NCBI GenBank assembly: GCA_913777615.1
Contig: CAJYTK010000009.1
Location: 124,001 to 188,000, forward strand
Direction of reading: 5' to 3'
From: an uncultured Agrobacterium sp.
Lineage (GTDB): Bacteria; Pseudomonadota; Alphaproteobacteria; Rhizobiales; Rhizobiaceae
DNA: 64,000 nt
Numbering within the stretch: position 1 is the first letter of the stretch; the number at the start of each line of letters is the position of its first letter. Under the pieces are notes generated by a model, which was given only the letters and a program-made list of their open reading frames with translations, had not been told where the DNA came from and made no database searches. The translations under genes and the position numbers were made by a program. This document shows, piece after piece, positions 39,515 through 48,789 of this stretch.

Positions 39515-40194
39515 GTTTCGGCCAGCAGATCCGGGCGGCGCTCTCTCGTCAGAGCCAGCGCCTGCTCATGCCGCCATTTGTCGATCAGCTTGTGATTGCC
39601 CGAGGTCAAAACGGTGGGAATGTCCCGGCCCTCCCATACCTGCGGCCTTGTGTAGTGCGGATGTTCCAGAAGCCCGCCTTCGAAACTCTCATGCACGCCG
39701 GACAGATCGTTGCCCATCACGCCGGGAAGAATGCGCACCACCGCATCGAGAAGCGTCAGCGCTGCGGGCTCGCCGCCCGAAAGAATATAGTCGCCGATGC
39801 AAACCTCTTCGAGACCGCGCGCATCGATCACCCGTTGATCCACGCCTTCGAAACGACCGCAGATGATGATGACGCCTTCGCCTGCCGCCAGTTCCCGCAC
39901 GCGTTCCTGCGTCAAAGGCTTGCCACGCGGGCTCATCAGCAGGCGTGGTCGCGTATCGCCTTCAGAGACGGCGTCGATGGCCGCTGCCAGCACATCGGGT
40001 TTCAGCACCATGCCAGCACCGCCACCTGCTGGGGTGTCATCGACGCTGCGATGCTTGTCGGTGGCAAAATCGCGGATCTGCACCGGCTCCATCTGCCATT
40101 GGCCGCGCTCCAGCGCCTTGCCTGCCAGCGAATAGGAAAGATGCCCCGGAAACATTTCCGGGTAGAGCGTCAGCACGGTTGCCTTGAAGCGCAT
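39496..40194 (-). CDS. trmD: tRNA (guanine-37-N1)-methyltransferase
   Basis: 232 residues, standard size. It methylates G37 of tRNAs reading CNN codons and so prevents +1 frameshifts. The SPOUT-class trefoil-knot SAM site is visible as [11 protein letters not shown], preceded by [13 protein letters not shown] with the catalytic Asp region. It follows rimM by 4 nt. Its 3' end is overlapped by the converging TauE gene. Confidence 0.97.
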   Translation of the reverse strand: MRFKATVLTLYPEMFPGHLSYSLAGKALERGQWQMEPVQIRDFATDKHRSVDDTPAGGGAGMVLKPDVLAAAIDAVSEGDTRPRLLMSPRGKPLTQERVRELAAGEGVIIICGRFEGVDQRVIDARGLEEVCIGDYILSGGEPAALTLLDAVVRILPGVMGNDLSGVHESFEGGLLEHPHYTRPQVWEGRDIPTVLTSGNHKLIDKWRHEQALALTRERRPDLLAETQAVKK

Positions 40195-40198
40195 CGGC

Positions 40199-40774
40199 TT
40201 ACTTCTTGCCCTTGCCGAAGATCGGATGATCGGGATCGTCCTTGCCGTCTTCCGGATTGTCGATCAGCCCCGCGGCAAAAGGATCGATCAGGATCTTTCC
40301 GCCCTCCAGATCGATTTCGAGAACGGCGGCTTCGGTGAACGGGATGAGTGCCGGACGGCGTCCCGCCCCTTTGAGTTCCAGGAGATCGCCCGCACCGAAA
40401 TCGTGCACGGCGCTGACCGAACCATAGCTCTTGCCCTCGGCATCGACCACATCGAGACCTTCCAGATCGGTGTAGAAGAATTCGTCCTCATCCAGATCTT
40501 CGTCCGGCAGATTATCGCGATCGATGAACAGCTCGAGTCCGTTCAGAGCCTCGGCAGCGTTGCGGTCGTTGATGCCGCGGAAGCGCACGATGACAACATT
40601 CTTGCCTTGGCGCGCCTCTAGAATTTCGAACACGCGCCCGTCTGCGGCGACCAGATTGCCGTAATCGCCAAGCGCCATGGGATCGTCGGTATAGGAGCTG
40701 ACCCGCACCTCGCCGCGCAAGCCTTGAGCTGCGCCAATCTTGGCCATGAGAATGGGGTTTTCCAGCTTTGCCAT
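40199..40774 (-). CDS. rimM: 16S rRNA processing protein RimM
   Basis: 191 residues. N-terminal RimM barrel ([19 protein letters not shown]...), then a PRC-barrel domain ending in [24 protein letters not shown]. It assists 30S head maturation by binding S19. A C-terminal acidic/basic tail ([18 protein letters not shown]) is extra. It lies 135 nt after rpsP, with a strong hairpin in that gap, and is tightly linked to trmD. Confidence 0.95.
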   Translation of the reverse strand: MAKLENPILMAKIGAAQGLRGEVRVSSYTDDPMALGDYGNLVAADGRVFEILEARQGKNVVIVRFRGINDRNAAEALNGLELFIDRDNLPDEDLDEDEFFYTDLEGLDVVDAEGKSYGSVSAVHDFGAGDLLELKGAGRRPALIPFTEAAVLEIDLEGGKILIDPFAAGLIDNPEDGKDDPDHPIFGKGKK

Positions 40775-40856
40775 TGAACCGTCCGTTGTCGCGTCTTGTG
40801 CGAATGATTTTAGTGCCTGGCCGATCTGTCGCCAAGCCCTTGGGGAGTAAACATGA

Positions 40857-40889
40857 AAACGGGCGGCGCGGAAACCGTGCCACCCGTTT
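40857..40889 (-). promoter_or_regulatory. Long hairpin between rpsP and rimM
   Basis: On the transcribed minus strand, AAACGGG pairs with CCCGTTT, then G-T, three GC pairs, one mismatch and three more GC pairs around a TTT loop, giving a 15-position stem. TTTTC at the end of the stem is a poor U-tract. It sits about 20 nt after the rpsP stop and 80 nt before rimM, suiting partial termination or 3'-end protection of abundant rpsP mRNA. Confidence 0.65.
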
Positions 40890-40909
40890 CTATAAAGGAT
40901 AAACCAGAC

Positions 40910-41287
40910 TTATTCTGCAGCAGCAGCTTCAGCGGCAGCAGCAGCGGCGTCTTCAGCCTTCTGCTTCTTCTCGGCAACGCGCTCGAGAGCCTTCTTGCCT
41001 GGCTTTGCCTTTTCAGGGTTGCTGCGAGCGTCGCGCGTGGCAATGCCGGCTTCAGCGAGGAAGCGCAGAACGCGGTCGGTCGGCTGTGCGCCCTTTGCGA
41101 GCCATTCCTTGACGAGATCGCCATTGATCTGGATGCGATCGGCGCTGTCCTTAGGCAGCATCGGGTTCCAGGAGCCGACCTTCTCGAGGAAGCGGCCGTC
41201 ACGCGGGCTGCGTGCGTCAGCTACGACGATCTGGTAGTACGGGCGCTTCTTGGAACCACCGCGTGCGAGACGAATTTTCAGTGCCAT
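40910..41287 (-). CDS. rpsP: 30S ribosomal protein S16 with Ala-rich tail
   Basis: 125 residues against 80-90 in most bacteria. The first 80 are standard S16 ([41 protein letters not shown]), the rest a Lys/Ala/Glu tail ending in a run of alanines and glutamates. AAGGAG sits at good distance from the ATG at 41287. It lies between the chorismate mutase gene, 32 nt upstream, and rimM. Confidence 0.97.
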   Translation of the reverse strand: MALKIRLARGGSKKRPYYQIVVADARSPRDGRFLEKVGSWNPMLPKDSADRIQINGDLVKEWLAKGAQPTDRVLRFLAEAGIATRDARSNPEKAKPGKKALERVAEKKQKAEDAAAAAAEAAAAE

Positions 41288-41319
41288 GTGAGTTCTCCTT
41301 ATAATGGCTTGCCCGCCGG

Positions 41320-41637
41320 TCAGGCGGTCTTTTCTGTGCCGTTGTGTTCAGCGGCAATGGCTTCATGATGCCGGATGACTTCCTTGATGATGAAGTTCAG
41401 GAACTTCTCGGCGAAATCCGGATCCAGATTGGCATCCTTGGCCAGACGGCGCAGGCGTTCGATCTGGTATTCTTCGCGCGCCGGGTCCGCCGGCGGCAAA
41501 TCGTAGGTGGCCTTCAACACGCCCACCGCCTTGGTACAGCGGAAACGTTCGGCCAGCATGTGCACCAGTGCGGCATCGACATTGTCGATGGACTGGCGGT
41601 ATTCAGCGAGTTTTTCTTTGACGTCTGTCGTGGTCAC
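41320..41637 (-). CDS. Chorismate mutase, AroQ type II helical
   Basis: 105 residues from GTG at 41637 (GAGG six nt upstream); a GTG at 41649 overlapping the ffh stop as GTGA is also possible. The all-helical AroQ fold is recognisable: R-x-x-I-D-N-x-D-A-A-L-V in helix 1, the V-L-K-A-T segment with active-site Lys, and [14 protein letters not shown] later. It converts chorismate to prephenate for Phe and Tyr. Its place between ffh and rpsP is unusual in function but the tight spacing implies one transcript. Confidence 0.92.
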   Translation of the reverse strand: MTTTDVKEKLAEYRQSIDNVDAALVHMLAERFRCTKAVGVLKATYDLPPADPAREEYQIERLRRLAKDANLDPDFAEKFLNFIIKEVIRHHEAIAAEHNGTEKTA

Positions 41638-41645
41638 GGATGGCC

Positions 41646-43214
41646 TCACTTCTTCTTGCCAAAACCGGGCAGACCCGGGAGACCGCCGAGACCCGGCAGC
41701 TTGCTGCCACCGAGACCAGGCAATCCGCCCGGCAACCCACCAAGACCGGGAGGCAGAGCACCCGGCTTGCCGAGACCTGCGGCTTCCGCCTGCCTCTGCA
41801 GCGCTTCAAGCTGCTTGGGGTCCATATTGGCGAGATCAGGCATACCACCCATGCCGCCGAGACCCATCTTGCCGGCCAGACCGCCCATCATCTGCTTCAT
41901 AATACCGCCCTTGCCCTTGCCGCCCATGGCTTTCATCATATCGGCCATGCCGCGATGCATCTTGAGCAGCTTGTTGATTTCGGCGGCATCCGTGCCCGAA
42001 CCGGCAGCGATGCGCTTCTTGCGGCTATGTTTGAGAATATCCGGATTGGCGCGCTCGGCCTTGGTCATCGAGGAGATGATCGCCAGTTGACGGTCGAACA
42101 TCTTGTCGTTCAGACCGGCAGAGGCCATCTTGTCCTTCATGCCGGCCATGCCGGGCATCAGGCCCATGATGCCGCCCATGCCGCCCATCTTCTGCATCTG
42201 GCGCAGCTGATCGGCCAGATCGTTGAGGTCGAACTTGCCCTTGGCCATCTTCTCGGCCATGGCGCGGGCTTTTTCCGCATCGATATTTTCGGCCGCCTTT
42301 TCGACCAGCGAAACGATATCGCCCATGCCGAGAATGCGGTCTGCAATACGGCGTGGATGAAACTCATCCAGCTCGTTCATGCGCTCGCCGGTACCGATCA
42401 GCTTGATCGGCTTGCCGGTGACGGCGCGCATCGAAAGGGCTGCACCGCCGCGGCCATCGCCATCCATACGGGTCAGAACGAGACCGGTAATGCCGACGCG
42501 CTCATCGAAATTGCGCGCCAGATTGACGGCGTCCTGACCGGTCAGGCTGTCGGCAACCAGCAGGATTTCGTGCGGATTGGCCTTCTTCTTGATGTCGGCC
42601 ATTTCCAGCATCAACGGCTCGTCGATGTGGGTACGACCGGCGGTATCGAGGATCACGACATCATGGCCGCCAAGCTTTGCCGCCTGAACCGCGCGCGAAG
42701 CGATATCGGTCGGAGACTGGCCGGCGACGATCGGCAGCGTGTCGATGCCGGTCTGCACGCCAAGCTGGCGCAGCTGCTCCTGGGCTGCGGGACGGCGCGT
42801 ATCGAGAGATGCCATCAGCACCTTCTTCTTCTCGCGATCCGTCAGCCGCTTGGCAATCTTGCCGGTGGTGGTCGTCTTACCCGAACCCTGCAGACCCACC
42901 ATCATGATGACGACGGGGGCCGGCGCATGCAGATCGACCGACACGCCTTCCGAACCCAGCATCTCGACAAGCTCGTCATGGACGATCTTGACGACCATCT
43001 GGCCGGGCTTGATGGATTTCAGAACAGAGGCGCCAACCGCCTTCTCACGCACCTTTTCGGTGAAGGTGCGAACGACTTCCAGCGCCACGTCCGCTTCAAG
43101 AAGCGCACGGCGAACCTCACGCAGCGCTGCGGAAACATCGGCTTCCGAAAGCGAGCCACGGCCGGTCAGTCCATTCAGAATGGAGCCAAGGCGGTCCTGG
43201 AGGTTTTCAAACAT
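41646..43214 (-). CDS. ffh: Signal recognition particle protein Ffh (SRP54)
   Basis: 522 residues from the ATG at 43214, which follows GAAGGAAG. N domain, then the GTPase G domain with G1 G-L-Q-G-S-G-K-T-T, the DTAGRT motif and TRMDGDGRGG, and a methionine-rich M domain (about 330-460) with M-x-x-M-G-G-M-G-G repeats that binds signal sequences and 4.5S RNA. The last 70 residues are a Gly/Pro/Leu-rich tail (GLPGGLPGLGGSKLPGLGG), longer than in E. coli. First gene of the ffh-chorismate mutase-rpsP-rimM-trmD series. Confidence 0.97.
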   Translation of the reverse strand: MFENLQDRLGSILNGLTGRGSLSEADVSAALREVRRALLEADVALEVVRTFTEKVREKAVGASVLKSIKPGQMVVKIVHDELVEMLGSEGVSVDLHAPAPVVIMMVGLQGSGKTTTTGKIAKRLTDREKKKVLMASLDTRRPAAQEQLRQLGVQTGIDTLPIVAGQSPTDIASRAVQAAKLGGHDVVILDTAGRTHIDEPLMLEMADIKKKANPHEILLVADSLTGQDAVNLARNFDERVGITGLVLTRMDGDGRGGAALSMRAVTGKPIKLIGTGERMNELDEFHPRRIADRILGMGDIVSLVEKAAENIDAEKARAMAEKMAKGKFDLNDLADQLRQMQKMGGMGGIMGLMPGMAGMKDKMASAGLNDKMFDRQLAIISSMTKAERANPDILKHSRKKRIAAGSGTDAAEINKLLKMHRGMADMMKAMGGKGKGGIMKQMMGGLAGKMGLGGMGGMPDLANMDPKQLEALQRQAEAAGLGKPGALPPGLGGLPGGLPGLGGSKLPGLGGLPGLPGFGKKK

Positions 43215-43229
43215 CTGTTCTTCCTTCTT

Positions 43230-43249
43230 CGTTTCGGTTTCCCGAAACG
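43230..43249 (-). promoter_or_regulatory. Hairpin just upstream of the ffh ribosome binding site
   Basis: Perfect 8-bp stem CGTTTCGG / CCGAAACG with a 4-nt loop, ending 15 nt before the ffh start and immediately before its GAAGGAAG site. Its position in the leader suggests an effect on translation start or mRNA stability. Confidence 0.5.
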
Positions 43250-43303
43250 TCGGTGCTTTTACTGGCAAAAACAAGACGCCCAAGAACGCGCAAAGCCAAA
43301 AAG

Positions 43304-43332
43304 CACCCGAGGGCGCATCGCGCTGTCGGGTG
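43304..43332 (-). terminator. Terminator-like hairpin in the ffh upstream region
   Basis: Stem CACCCGA / TCGGGTG (7 bp) with an inner GC-rich loop, followed on the minus strand by GCTTTTTGG. It points toward ffh but lies about 90 nt before its start. It could end a short upstream RNA or act as an attenuator. The leader has no strong peptide-coding frame. Confidence 0.5.
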
Positions 43333-43549
43333 TTGACCTCCGGGATCTCTTTATACCTTTGCGGGTCCCGGTCGGTGGCTTGGAGTCTTGAAACTGCCAG
43401 CTGATCGGGCGGGATAAACAGGAAATGCGCGCCAAAGTCAAGGCAAGTCCGGCGTTTTGGCGAAACGCCCTCAATTTGACGACTTCGGGGAGCGTCTTCT
43501 ACGGGTCAGGCGCTTGTCGTTTATCCATCCGCTTCCTATAGCTTATATC

Positions 43550-44623
43550 ATGAACCGTCGAAACTTCTTTCGCCTCTCCGCCATTGGCGGCATCCTGCTT
43601 GCCAGCGGCGGCATTTTTGCCAGCCGCTCCTATGCCAGCGCTTACTACAAAGGCCCCGTTTCGGACCATTTCGACGGTGTTCGCTTCTTCAATCCCAATG
43701 GCGAACAGCCGAACGGCTTTGGCGACCTGATGAAATGGCGCTTCAACGGCCAAAAGGCGCAGTGGCCGGAGAGCTACCCAAGCCCCTATCCGACAGCCAA
43801 GCCTCAGGCCCGCGTCGAGGGCAAGGATCTGCGCGTCACATTCGTTGGCCACGCCTCCTTCCTCATCCAGACGGCGGGCTTGAATATTCTGATCGATCCG
43901 GTCTGGTCGCAGCGCACCAGTCCCTTCAGCTTTGTCGGACCCAAGCGCGTCAATCCGCCCGGTATTCGGTTCGAGGATCTGCCGCCGATCGATCTCGTTC
44001 TGGTCACGCATAACCACTACGACCACCTTGATCTTGAAACGCTTCACCGGCTGCATGTCGAGCACAAGCCGCATTTCGTCACGCCGCTTGGCAATGATGC
44101 GATCATCCGTACCCAGGTCGAGGCGGCGAAGATTTCGGTCGGAGACTGGGGCGACGCACTTGCCGTCAGCCCCGATGTCAAAATCCATTTCGAACCCTGC
44201 CACCACTGGTCGGCGCGCGGCGTCAATGATCGTCGCATGGCGCTATGGGCTGCCTTTGTTATCGAAACGCCAGGCGGCAAGATCTACCATATCGGCGATA
44301 CCGGGTTTCACAGCGGATTGAACTATCACGCCGTCGCCAAGAAGCATGGCAGCTTCCGCCTCGCCAACCTGCCCTTCGGCGCCTATGAGCCGCGCTGGTT
44401 CATGAAGGGCCAGCACCAGAATCCCGCGGAAGCGGTCGAGGGCATGAAGATTTGCAATGCGGCCTATGCCTGCGGCCATCATTGGGGAACCGTGCAACTG
44501 ACCGATGAGGCGATCGATGCGCCCATCATAGCGCTGGAAGCAGCACTAAAGGATCAGGGTGTCGCACGCGAAAAATTCCGCCCGATGCGTCCAGGCGAAG
44601 TGTTCGACGTTCCGACAGTCTGA
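43550..44623 (+). CDS. Metallo-beta-lactamase-fold hydrolase (UlaG/NAPE-PLD-like), possibly exported
   Basis: 357 residues from ATG at 43550. The N-terminus reads M-N-R-R-N-F-F-R-L-S followed by a hydrophobic stretch, close to a twin-arginine signal, so folded export to the periplasm is plausible. The metal site is T-H-N-H-Y-D-H-L with later CHHWSARG and IGDTGFH segments and a closing CGHHWGTVQL, matching the COG2220 branch that contains UlaG and NAPE-type phospholipase D. Substrate unknown; a phosphodiester or lactone is likely. It is alone, divergent from ffh and convergent with the M48 gene. Confidence 0.85.
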   Translation: MNRRNFFRLSAIGGILLASGGIFASRSYASAYYKGPVSDHFDGVRFFNPNGEQPNGFGDLMKWRFNGQKAQWPESYPSPYPTAKPQARVEGKDLRVTFVGHASFLIQTAGLNILIDPVWSQRTSPFSFVGPKRVNPPGIRFEDLPPIDLVLVTHNHYDHLDLETLHRLHVEHKPHFVTPLGNDAIIRTQVEAAKISVGDWGDALAVSPDVKIHFEPCHHWSARGVNDRRMALWAAFVIETPGGKIYHIGDTGFHSGLNYHAVAKKHGSFRLANLPFGAYEPRWFMKGQHQNPAEAVEGMKICNAAYACGHHWGTVQLTDEAIDAPIIALEAALKDQGVAREKFRPMRPGEVFDVPTV

Positions 44624-44662
44624 GCGAGACTATGCATGTGAGGGCGCGGTCACGCGCTCCGC

Positions 44663-46186
44663 TTACTCCGAAATGATCTTGACGCGCTGTCCCGGCTCGA
44701 CGGCAGCCGTGGTGCTGAGTGCGTTCAGCACGCGGAAAAGCTCCAGCTTGCGATCCGTCCCCATCATCCGCGCGGCAAGCGAGGCGACTGTTTCACCCGG
44801 CTTGACGGTGACGACGCGCACACGAAGCGGCTTCAGCGAAGAAATTTCGGCAGGCGTCATCTTGCGGAAGCTGGAGCGCAGGAGATTTGCAACCGTTTCC
44901 AATTGCGTGCTGCCCTTCGGCACGGCAGTGAGGAAACGGAAAATCTGGTTACCGACACGGATGACGGTGACGTCGAAATCCCACTTGTCGGCGCTGGCGC
45001 GGGCGGTGGCCGCTGGCAAGCCGTTGACCTGTATTTCCCGAACCGTATCCGGCAAAAGACCGGCCACCCAGCCGCTCGTCAGATAGTTGGGCAGACTCGT
45101 CTGCTTGGGATCGGCCACGCCATCGAAACGGATCGCCATATCGCCGGGGCCGGTAGCCAGAACCGCTTCCACCTTGTTGTCGATCTGGAAGCCTTCCGGC
45201 ACGTCGAAGCGGATGCCGAGATTGCCATGCAGAAAGGTGTTGCCTCGGACATAGCCCTCTTGCGGGCTATCGCCATAGAGCAGACCATCGATGCCCGTGA
45301 GGAACCAGTCGCGACCCTTGTCACCCACCTGGCCTTCCTGGCCAAAGGCGCGGGCATGGCGCTTGGCAAGCTCGATACGCTGCGGCGTATTCGGATGGCT
45401 CGACAGGAAGTCGAGGCTCTGGTCGCTATCGGGATCGGCCGAGGTAAAGCGCGCATAAGCCGCCATGGAATCGAGGAAGCGCGGCGAGGCGTAAGGGTCG
45501 TAACCCGCCTCACCCAGCATCCGCACGCCGATCACGTCGGCCTGCAATTCCTGCTGGCGCGAGAAGGCAGCCAGACGAAGCTTGCCGCGCGCAAGCGCCT
45601 GCTTGCCGGCGAGATCGCTGGAAAGAACCTCCGCCACCACGCGGCTTGCAATGACTTCCGCCTCTTCACGACGCTGACGCTCGATGCCATGATTGGCCGT
45701 GACGTGGCCCATTTCGTGCGACAGCACGGCTGCCACTTCAGACGCGTCATTGGCAAGCGCCAGCAGGCCGCGGGTCACATAGAGATAGCCGCCCGGCAGC
45801 GCGAAAGCGTTAATGGCTGGCGAATTTAAAATGGTGATGCGGTAGGACTGCTGTGGATTTTCCGACACCGCCGTCAGCGCACCGGTGATACGGGCGACCA
45901 GACGCTCGGTCTTCTCGTCGTGATATTCACCGCCATAGCTTGCGACGATGCGCGGATGCTCGCGCGCTCCCATCTGCGCACGCGGATCGTTCTTCTGCAC
46001 CTCTTCCACGGTCTGTGGATTGTCTGAGGGTTTGAGTGTGGATTGGTAAGCCGGGCTGAACAGTGACTGGCATGAGGACAGCATCAATGCCGCGGCACCG
46101 AGGGCTACGATGCCCCGCCGCGAAATCGACCGCTTTTCCCTTTCGTGACCGTAGCGGCCCTTTGAGGCCTTCACACGCGTCATCAT
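44663..46186 (-). CDS. M48-family lipoprotein metalloprotease with LysM-like C-terminus
   Basis: About 507 residues (ATG at 46186 or 46183, with AGG just upstream). A basic N-terminus and signal helix end in the lipobox L-S-S-C, near residue 39. The M48 domain follows, with zinc site H-E-M-G-H near residues 157-161 and the E-L-Q-A-D-V-I-G third-ligand motif. A second, beta-rich domain occupies the middle (FLHGNLGIRFDVPEGFQIDNK...). The final 55 residues resemble a LysM repeat (VKPGETVASLAARM...). The layout is like BepA/YggG-type periplasmic proteases that survey outer-membrane assembly; exact role inferred. Confidence 0.9.
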   Translation of the reverse strand: MMTRVKASKGRYGHEREKRSISRRGIVALGAAALMLSSCQSLFSPAYQSTLKPSDNPQTVEEVQKNDPRAQMGAREHPRIVASYGGEYHDEKTERLVARITGALTAVSENPQQSYRITILNSPAINAFALPGGYLYVTRGLLALANDASEVAAVLSHEMGHVTANHGIERQRREEAEVIASRVVAEVLSSDLAGKQALARGKLRLAAFSRQQELQADVIGVRMLGEAGYDPYASPRFLDSMAAYARFTSADPDSDQSLDFLSSHPNTPQRIELAKRHARAFGQEGQVGDKGRDWFLTGIDGLLYGDSPQEGYVRGNTFLHGNLGIRFDVPEGFQIDNKVEAVLATGPGDMAIRFDGVADPKQTSLPNYLTSGWVAGLLPDTVREIQVNGLPAATARASADKWDFDVTVIRVGNQIFRFLTAVPKGSTQLETVANLLRSSFRKMTPAEISSLKPLRVRVVTVKPGETVASLAARMMGTDRKLELFRVLNALSTTAAVEPGQRVKIISE

Positions 46187-46437
46187 CCTGCCAGTCCGCT
46201 CCAAACGTTCCTGATCATCCGTTATATGCAGACCAGAATATCAGCTTACACCCCGCAGGCACCGAAATGCCTGAACATCCAAAACGATCCATATTTCGGA
46301 AAGACCCTGAAAAAAGACGTTCTCTATACATGTCTCAAATAGTTGAGCCTGATTGGCAAGTGCAAAAAATGAGCAGCTTCACTGCGTGTGTGGAGGATTG
46401 ACACCCCCCCGCGTCCAAATTGTGGCGCAGCCATGCG

Positions 46438-47154
46438 CTACTGGTGGAGGAAATCCATCACCTGTGGGTGATCGGTTGCTGAGAAGAACGCCTGAGTCGT
46501 TCCCTGAAACACGATCTCGCCGTTGGACAGAAGGACCACTGTATCGGCCAGCCGGCGAATGTCGTCGGGATGATGGGTGACGAGGAGAACGGTGTTGTTG
46601 CTCTCCGCATGAAGCGCTTTCAACAGGCTTGCCATGCCTGCGCGTAAACCCGGGTCGAGCGCTGCGAAGGGTTCGTCCAGCAGCATGACGGAACGTTCGC
46701 GTACCAGCGCACGCGCAAGGGCTGCCCGCTGGCGTTCTCCCCCAGACATGCTCGACGGAAAGCGCTTCTCGAAACCGGCGAGCCCGACGCGTTCCAGCGC
46801 GGTCGTAATCCGAGCCTTATCTTCGCTGGACAGACGCAAAGAAGGATGGATGCCAAGCCCGATATTGGTGGCGATATCGAGATGGGCGAAGAGGTTGTTA
46901 TCCTGAAAGATCAGCGACACTGGGCGTTCGGCCGGATCGTACTCGCTCATATCCTTAACCCCGATCAGCACACGGCCAGTTGCCGGCCTCTCGAAACCTG
47001 CGACGAGGTTGAGAAGGGTGGATTTACCCGAACCCGATGAGCCGACGACCGCCGTGACCCTGCCCGCCTGGAAGGACGTATCGAAGAGGAAATCCTGTTC
47101 CCCAAGCCTGAGCGACACCTGTTCGAGCCGCACATCCGCCTGACCGATATTCAT
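46438..47154 (-). CDS. thiQ: Thiamine ABC transporter ATP-binding protein ThiQ
   Basis: 238 residues. Walker A is G-S-S-G-S-G-K-S-T, the signature is M-S-G-G-E-R-Q-R, Walker B is [12 protein letters not shown] and the switch His is in [26 protein letters not shown] is the ThiQ-type Q-loop region. It overlaps the thiP stop by 4 nt. Last gene of thiBPQ under the TPP riboswitch. No clear terminator follows in the 230-nt gap. Confidence 0.95.
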   Translation of the reverse strand: MNIGQADVRLEQVSLRLGEQDFLFDTSFQAGRVTAVVGSSGSGKSTLLNLVAGFERPATGRVLIGVKDMSEYDPAERPVSLIFQDNNLFAHLDIATNIGLGIHPSLRLSSEDKARITTALERVGLAGFEKRFPSSMSGGERQRAALARALVRERSVMLLDEPFAALDPGLRAGMASLLKALHAESNNTVLLVTHHPDDIRRLADTVVLLSNGEIVFQGTTQAFFSATDHPQVMDFLHQ

Positions 47155-48770
47155 GCTTTCGCTCTCTCGGATTGGCGCAAGACACCGCCCGCTGCTAGGA
47201 TGAGGCAGATGATGCCAAGGATGAAGGCATAGCCCGCCGCGTCATTGCTGCGGTAGCTTCCCATATTGCTGTAGACCAGCCACGGCAAGGTGACGAAGCT
47301 TTCCGAACCGAAGAGCGCGACGGCGCCAAGATCACCAAGCGACAGCGCCATGGCAAAGGAAAAGGCCATGGCAAAGGCACGCCACAGAACCGGTAGATCG
47401 ATCAGGCGAAAGCGCGAAAAGCCGGTGAGACCAAGACTGGCAACCAACCTGCCGGTTCTGGCCTGATGGGTGGCGAAGGCGGGTTCAAGAACGCGCATGG
47501 CGAAGGGCAAGGCCATCAGCATGTTGATGAGTGCCACAAGCAATGGCGCGAAGACGGAAACATCGCCGAAGGGGCGCAGCAGCAAAAACCATCCACTGCC
47601 CAGCACCACGGGCGGCACCAGAAGCACCATCGACGCGCCGCCACCCAAAATCGCCGAGAGAAGCTTCGCAAGCCGCCCAGGCTTGCTGCTATCCGAAATC
47701 ACTTGCCGGGCGCGGATAAGCGCGACCGAGATCAGCACGGCCAGCGACGCGGAAACGAGCGCGATGGACAGGCTGGTGATCGCCGCACGACGGAACACCT
47801 CGGCACTCAAGAGGCGCCACAGGTCGGCAGTCAGGCCGGAGGCAGCGACTGCCACGAGCGGCGTCCCCACCAGAAGCACCGCAAGGACGAGGATTATACC
47901 GTCCCACAGCCGCCGTAACGGACGCGAAGCATCGAAACGACGAACCGCCTGGCCTTGCGTTTGCCCCTCCGCATCTGCCCCCGGCAGAAGCGAAAGCAGA
48001 GCCAGCAACAGGCCGGTCATGGCGATCTGCATCAGTGACAGCGCAATGGCGCGTGGCGGATCGAAATCGAAGCGCAATGCCTGATAGATCGCGACTTCGA
48101 TGGTCGTCGCAGCCGGACCGCCGCCAAGTAGCAGTACCAGCGTGAAGCTTGTGGCGCAGAGCATGAAGATCAGCCCCGCCACCCCCGGCACCAACCGACG
48201 CACCACCGGCCATTCGATGAAGCGGAAGGCGGAGATAGCGTTCATGCCGAGAACGCTGCTCATGCGCCAATATTCACCCGGTATTCTTTCCAGCCCCGCC
48301 AAAAAGAAGCGCACGGCCAGAGGCAGATTGAAGAAGACATGGGCAATGAGAATGCCGGAAAGACCATAGATGCTGAAGGGCTGCTCCACCCCTGCGTAAA
48401 GAAGGGCCGTATTGAGCAGTCCCTGCCTACCCCAGATGGCTATCAGCCCCAAGGCACCGACGATCACCGGCAGCCCCATCGGCACCGCCATCAACCTTAT
48501 GATCCAGATGCGGCCCGGAAAATCTCTCTGCCTCGCGAGTGCCAAGGCAACAGGCAGTCCGAGAGCCACCGAAAGCACGGTCGAGAGCGTTGCCTGCCAA
48601 AGGGTGAACCGGAGGATGCGCAGCGTATAGGGTTCGAAGAGGGCGCTCGACGCCGCATTGCTGTCAAAGGAAAGAAGCGCCGCGACCGCTAGCGCGATGA
48701 AGAGCAGCACGGCGGTGAATGCCGCCATGCCTCCCATCAAGAACCTGCGTCTGTCGCTGCGCGCAATCAC
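47151..48770 (-). CDS. thiP: Thiamine ABC transporter permease ThiP
   Basis: 539 residues, a fused double permease with about twelve helices and two EAA loops ([23 protein letters not shown] and [26 protein letters not shown]), each the docking point for ThiQ. Family features [16 protein letters not shown] and [18 protein letters not shown] mark the ThiP/CysT-type superfamily. The 19-nt gap to thiB and the 4-nt overlap with thiQ show a tight operon. Confidence 0.95.
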   Translation of the reverse strand: MIARSDRRRFLMGGMAAFTAVLLFIALAVAALLSFDSNAASSALFEPYTLRILRFTLWQATLSTVLSVALGLPVALALARQRDFPGRIWIIRLMAVPMGLPVIVGALGLIAIWGRQGLLNTALLYAGVEQPFSIYGLSGILIAHVFFNLPLAVRFFLAGLERIPGEYWRMSSVLGMNAISAFRFIEWPVVRRLVPGVAGLIFMLCATSFTLVLLLGGGPAATTIEVAIYQALRFDFDPPRAIALSLMQIAMTGLLLALLSLLPGADAEGQTQGQAVRRFDASRPLRRLWDGIILVLAVLLVGTPLVAVAASGLTADLWRLLSAEVFRRAAITSLSIALVSASLAVLISVALIRARQVISDSSKPGRLAKLLSAILGGGASMVLLVPPVVLGSGWFLLLRPFGDVSVFAPLLVALINMLMALPFAMRVLEPAFATHQARTGRLVASLGLTGFSRFRLIDLPVLWRAFAMAFSFAMALSLGDLGAVALFGSESFVTLPWLVYSNMGSYRSNDAAGYAFILGIICLILAAGGVLRQSERAKA

Positions 48771-48789
48771 CTGCGGCGTCGCCTAGCGC

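Noticed and set aside
41640..43391. 583-codon frame antisense to ffh
   Set aside because: Shadow of ffh. No ribosome binding site, and the His/Gln/Leu-rich product has no domain.
43259..43474. 71-codon minus-strand frame upstream of ffh as a leader peptide
   Set aside because: Runs through the hairpins, has basic, random-looking composition and no ribosome binding site. More likely untranslated leader.
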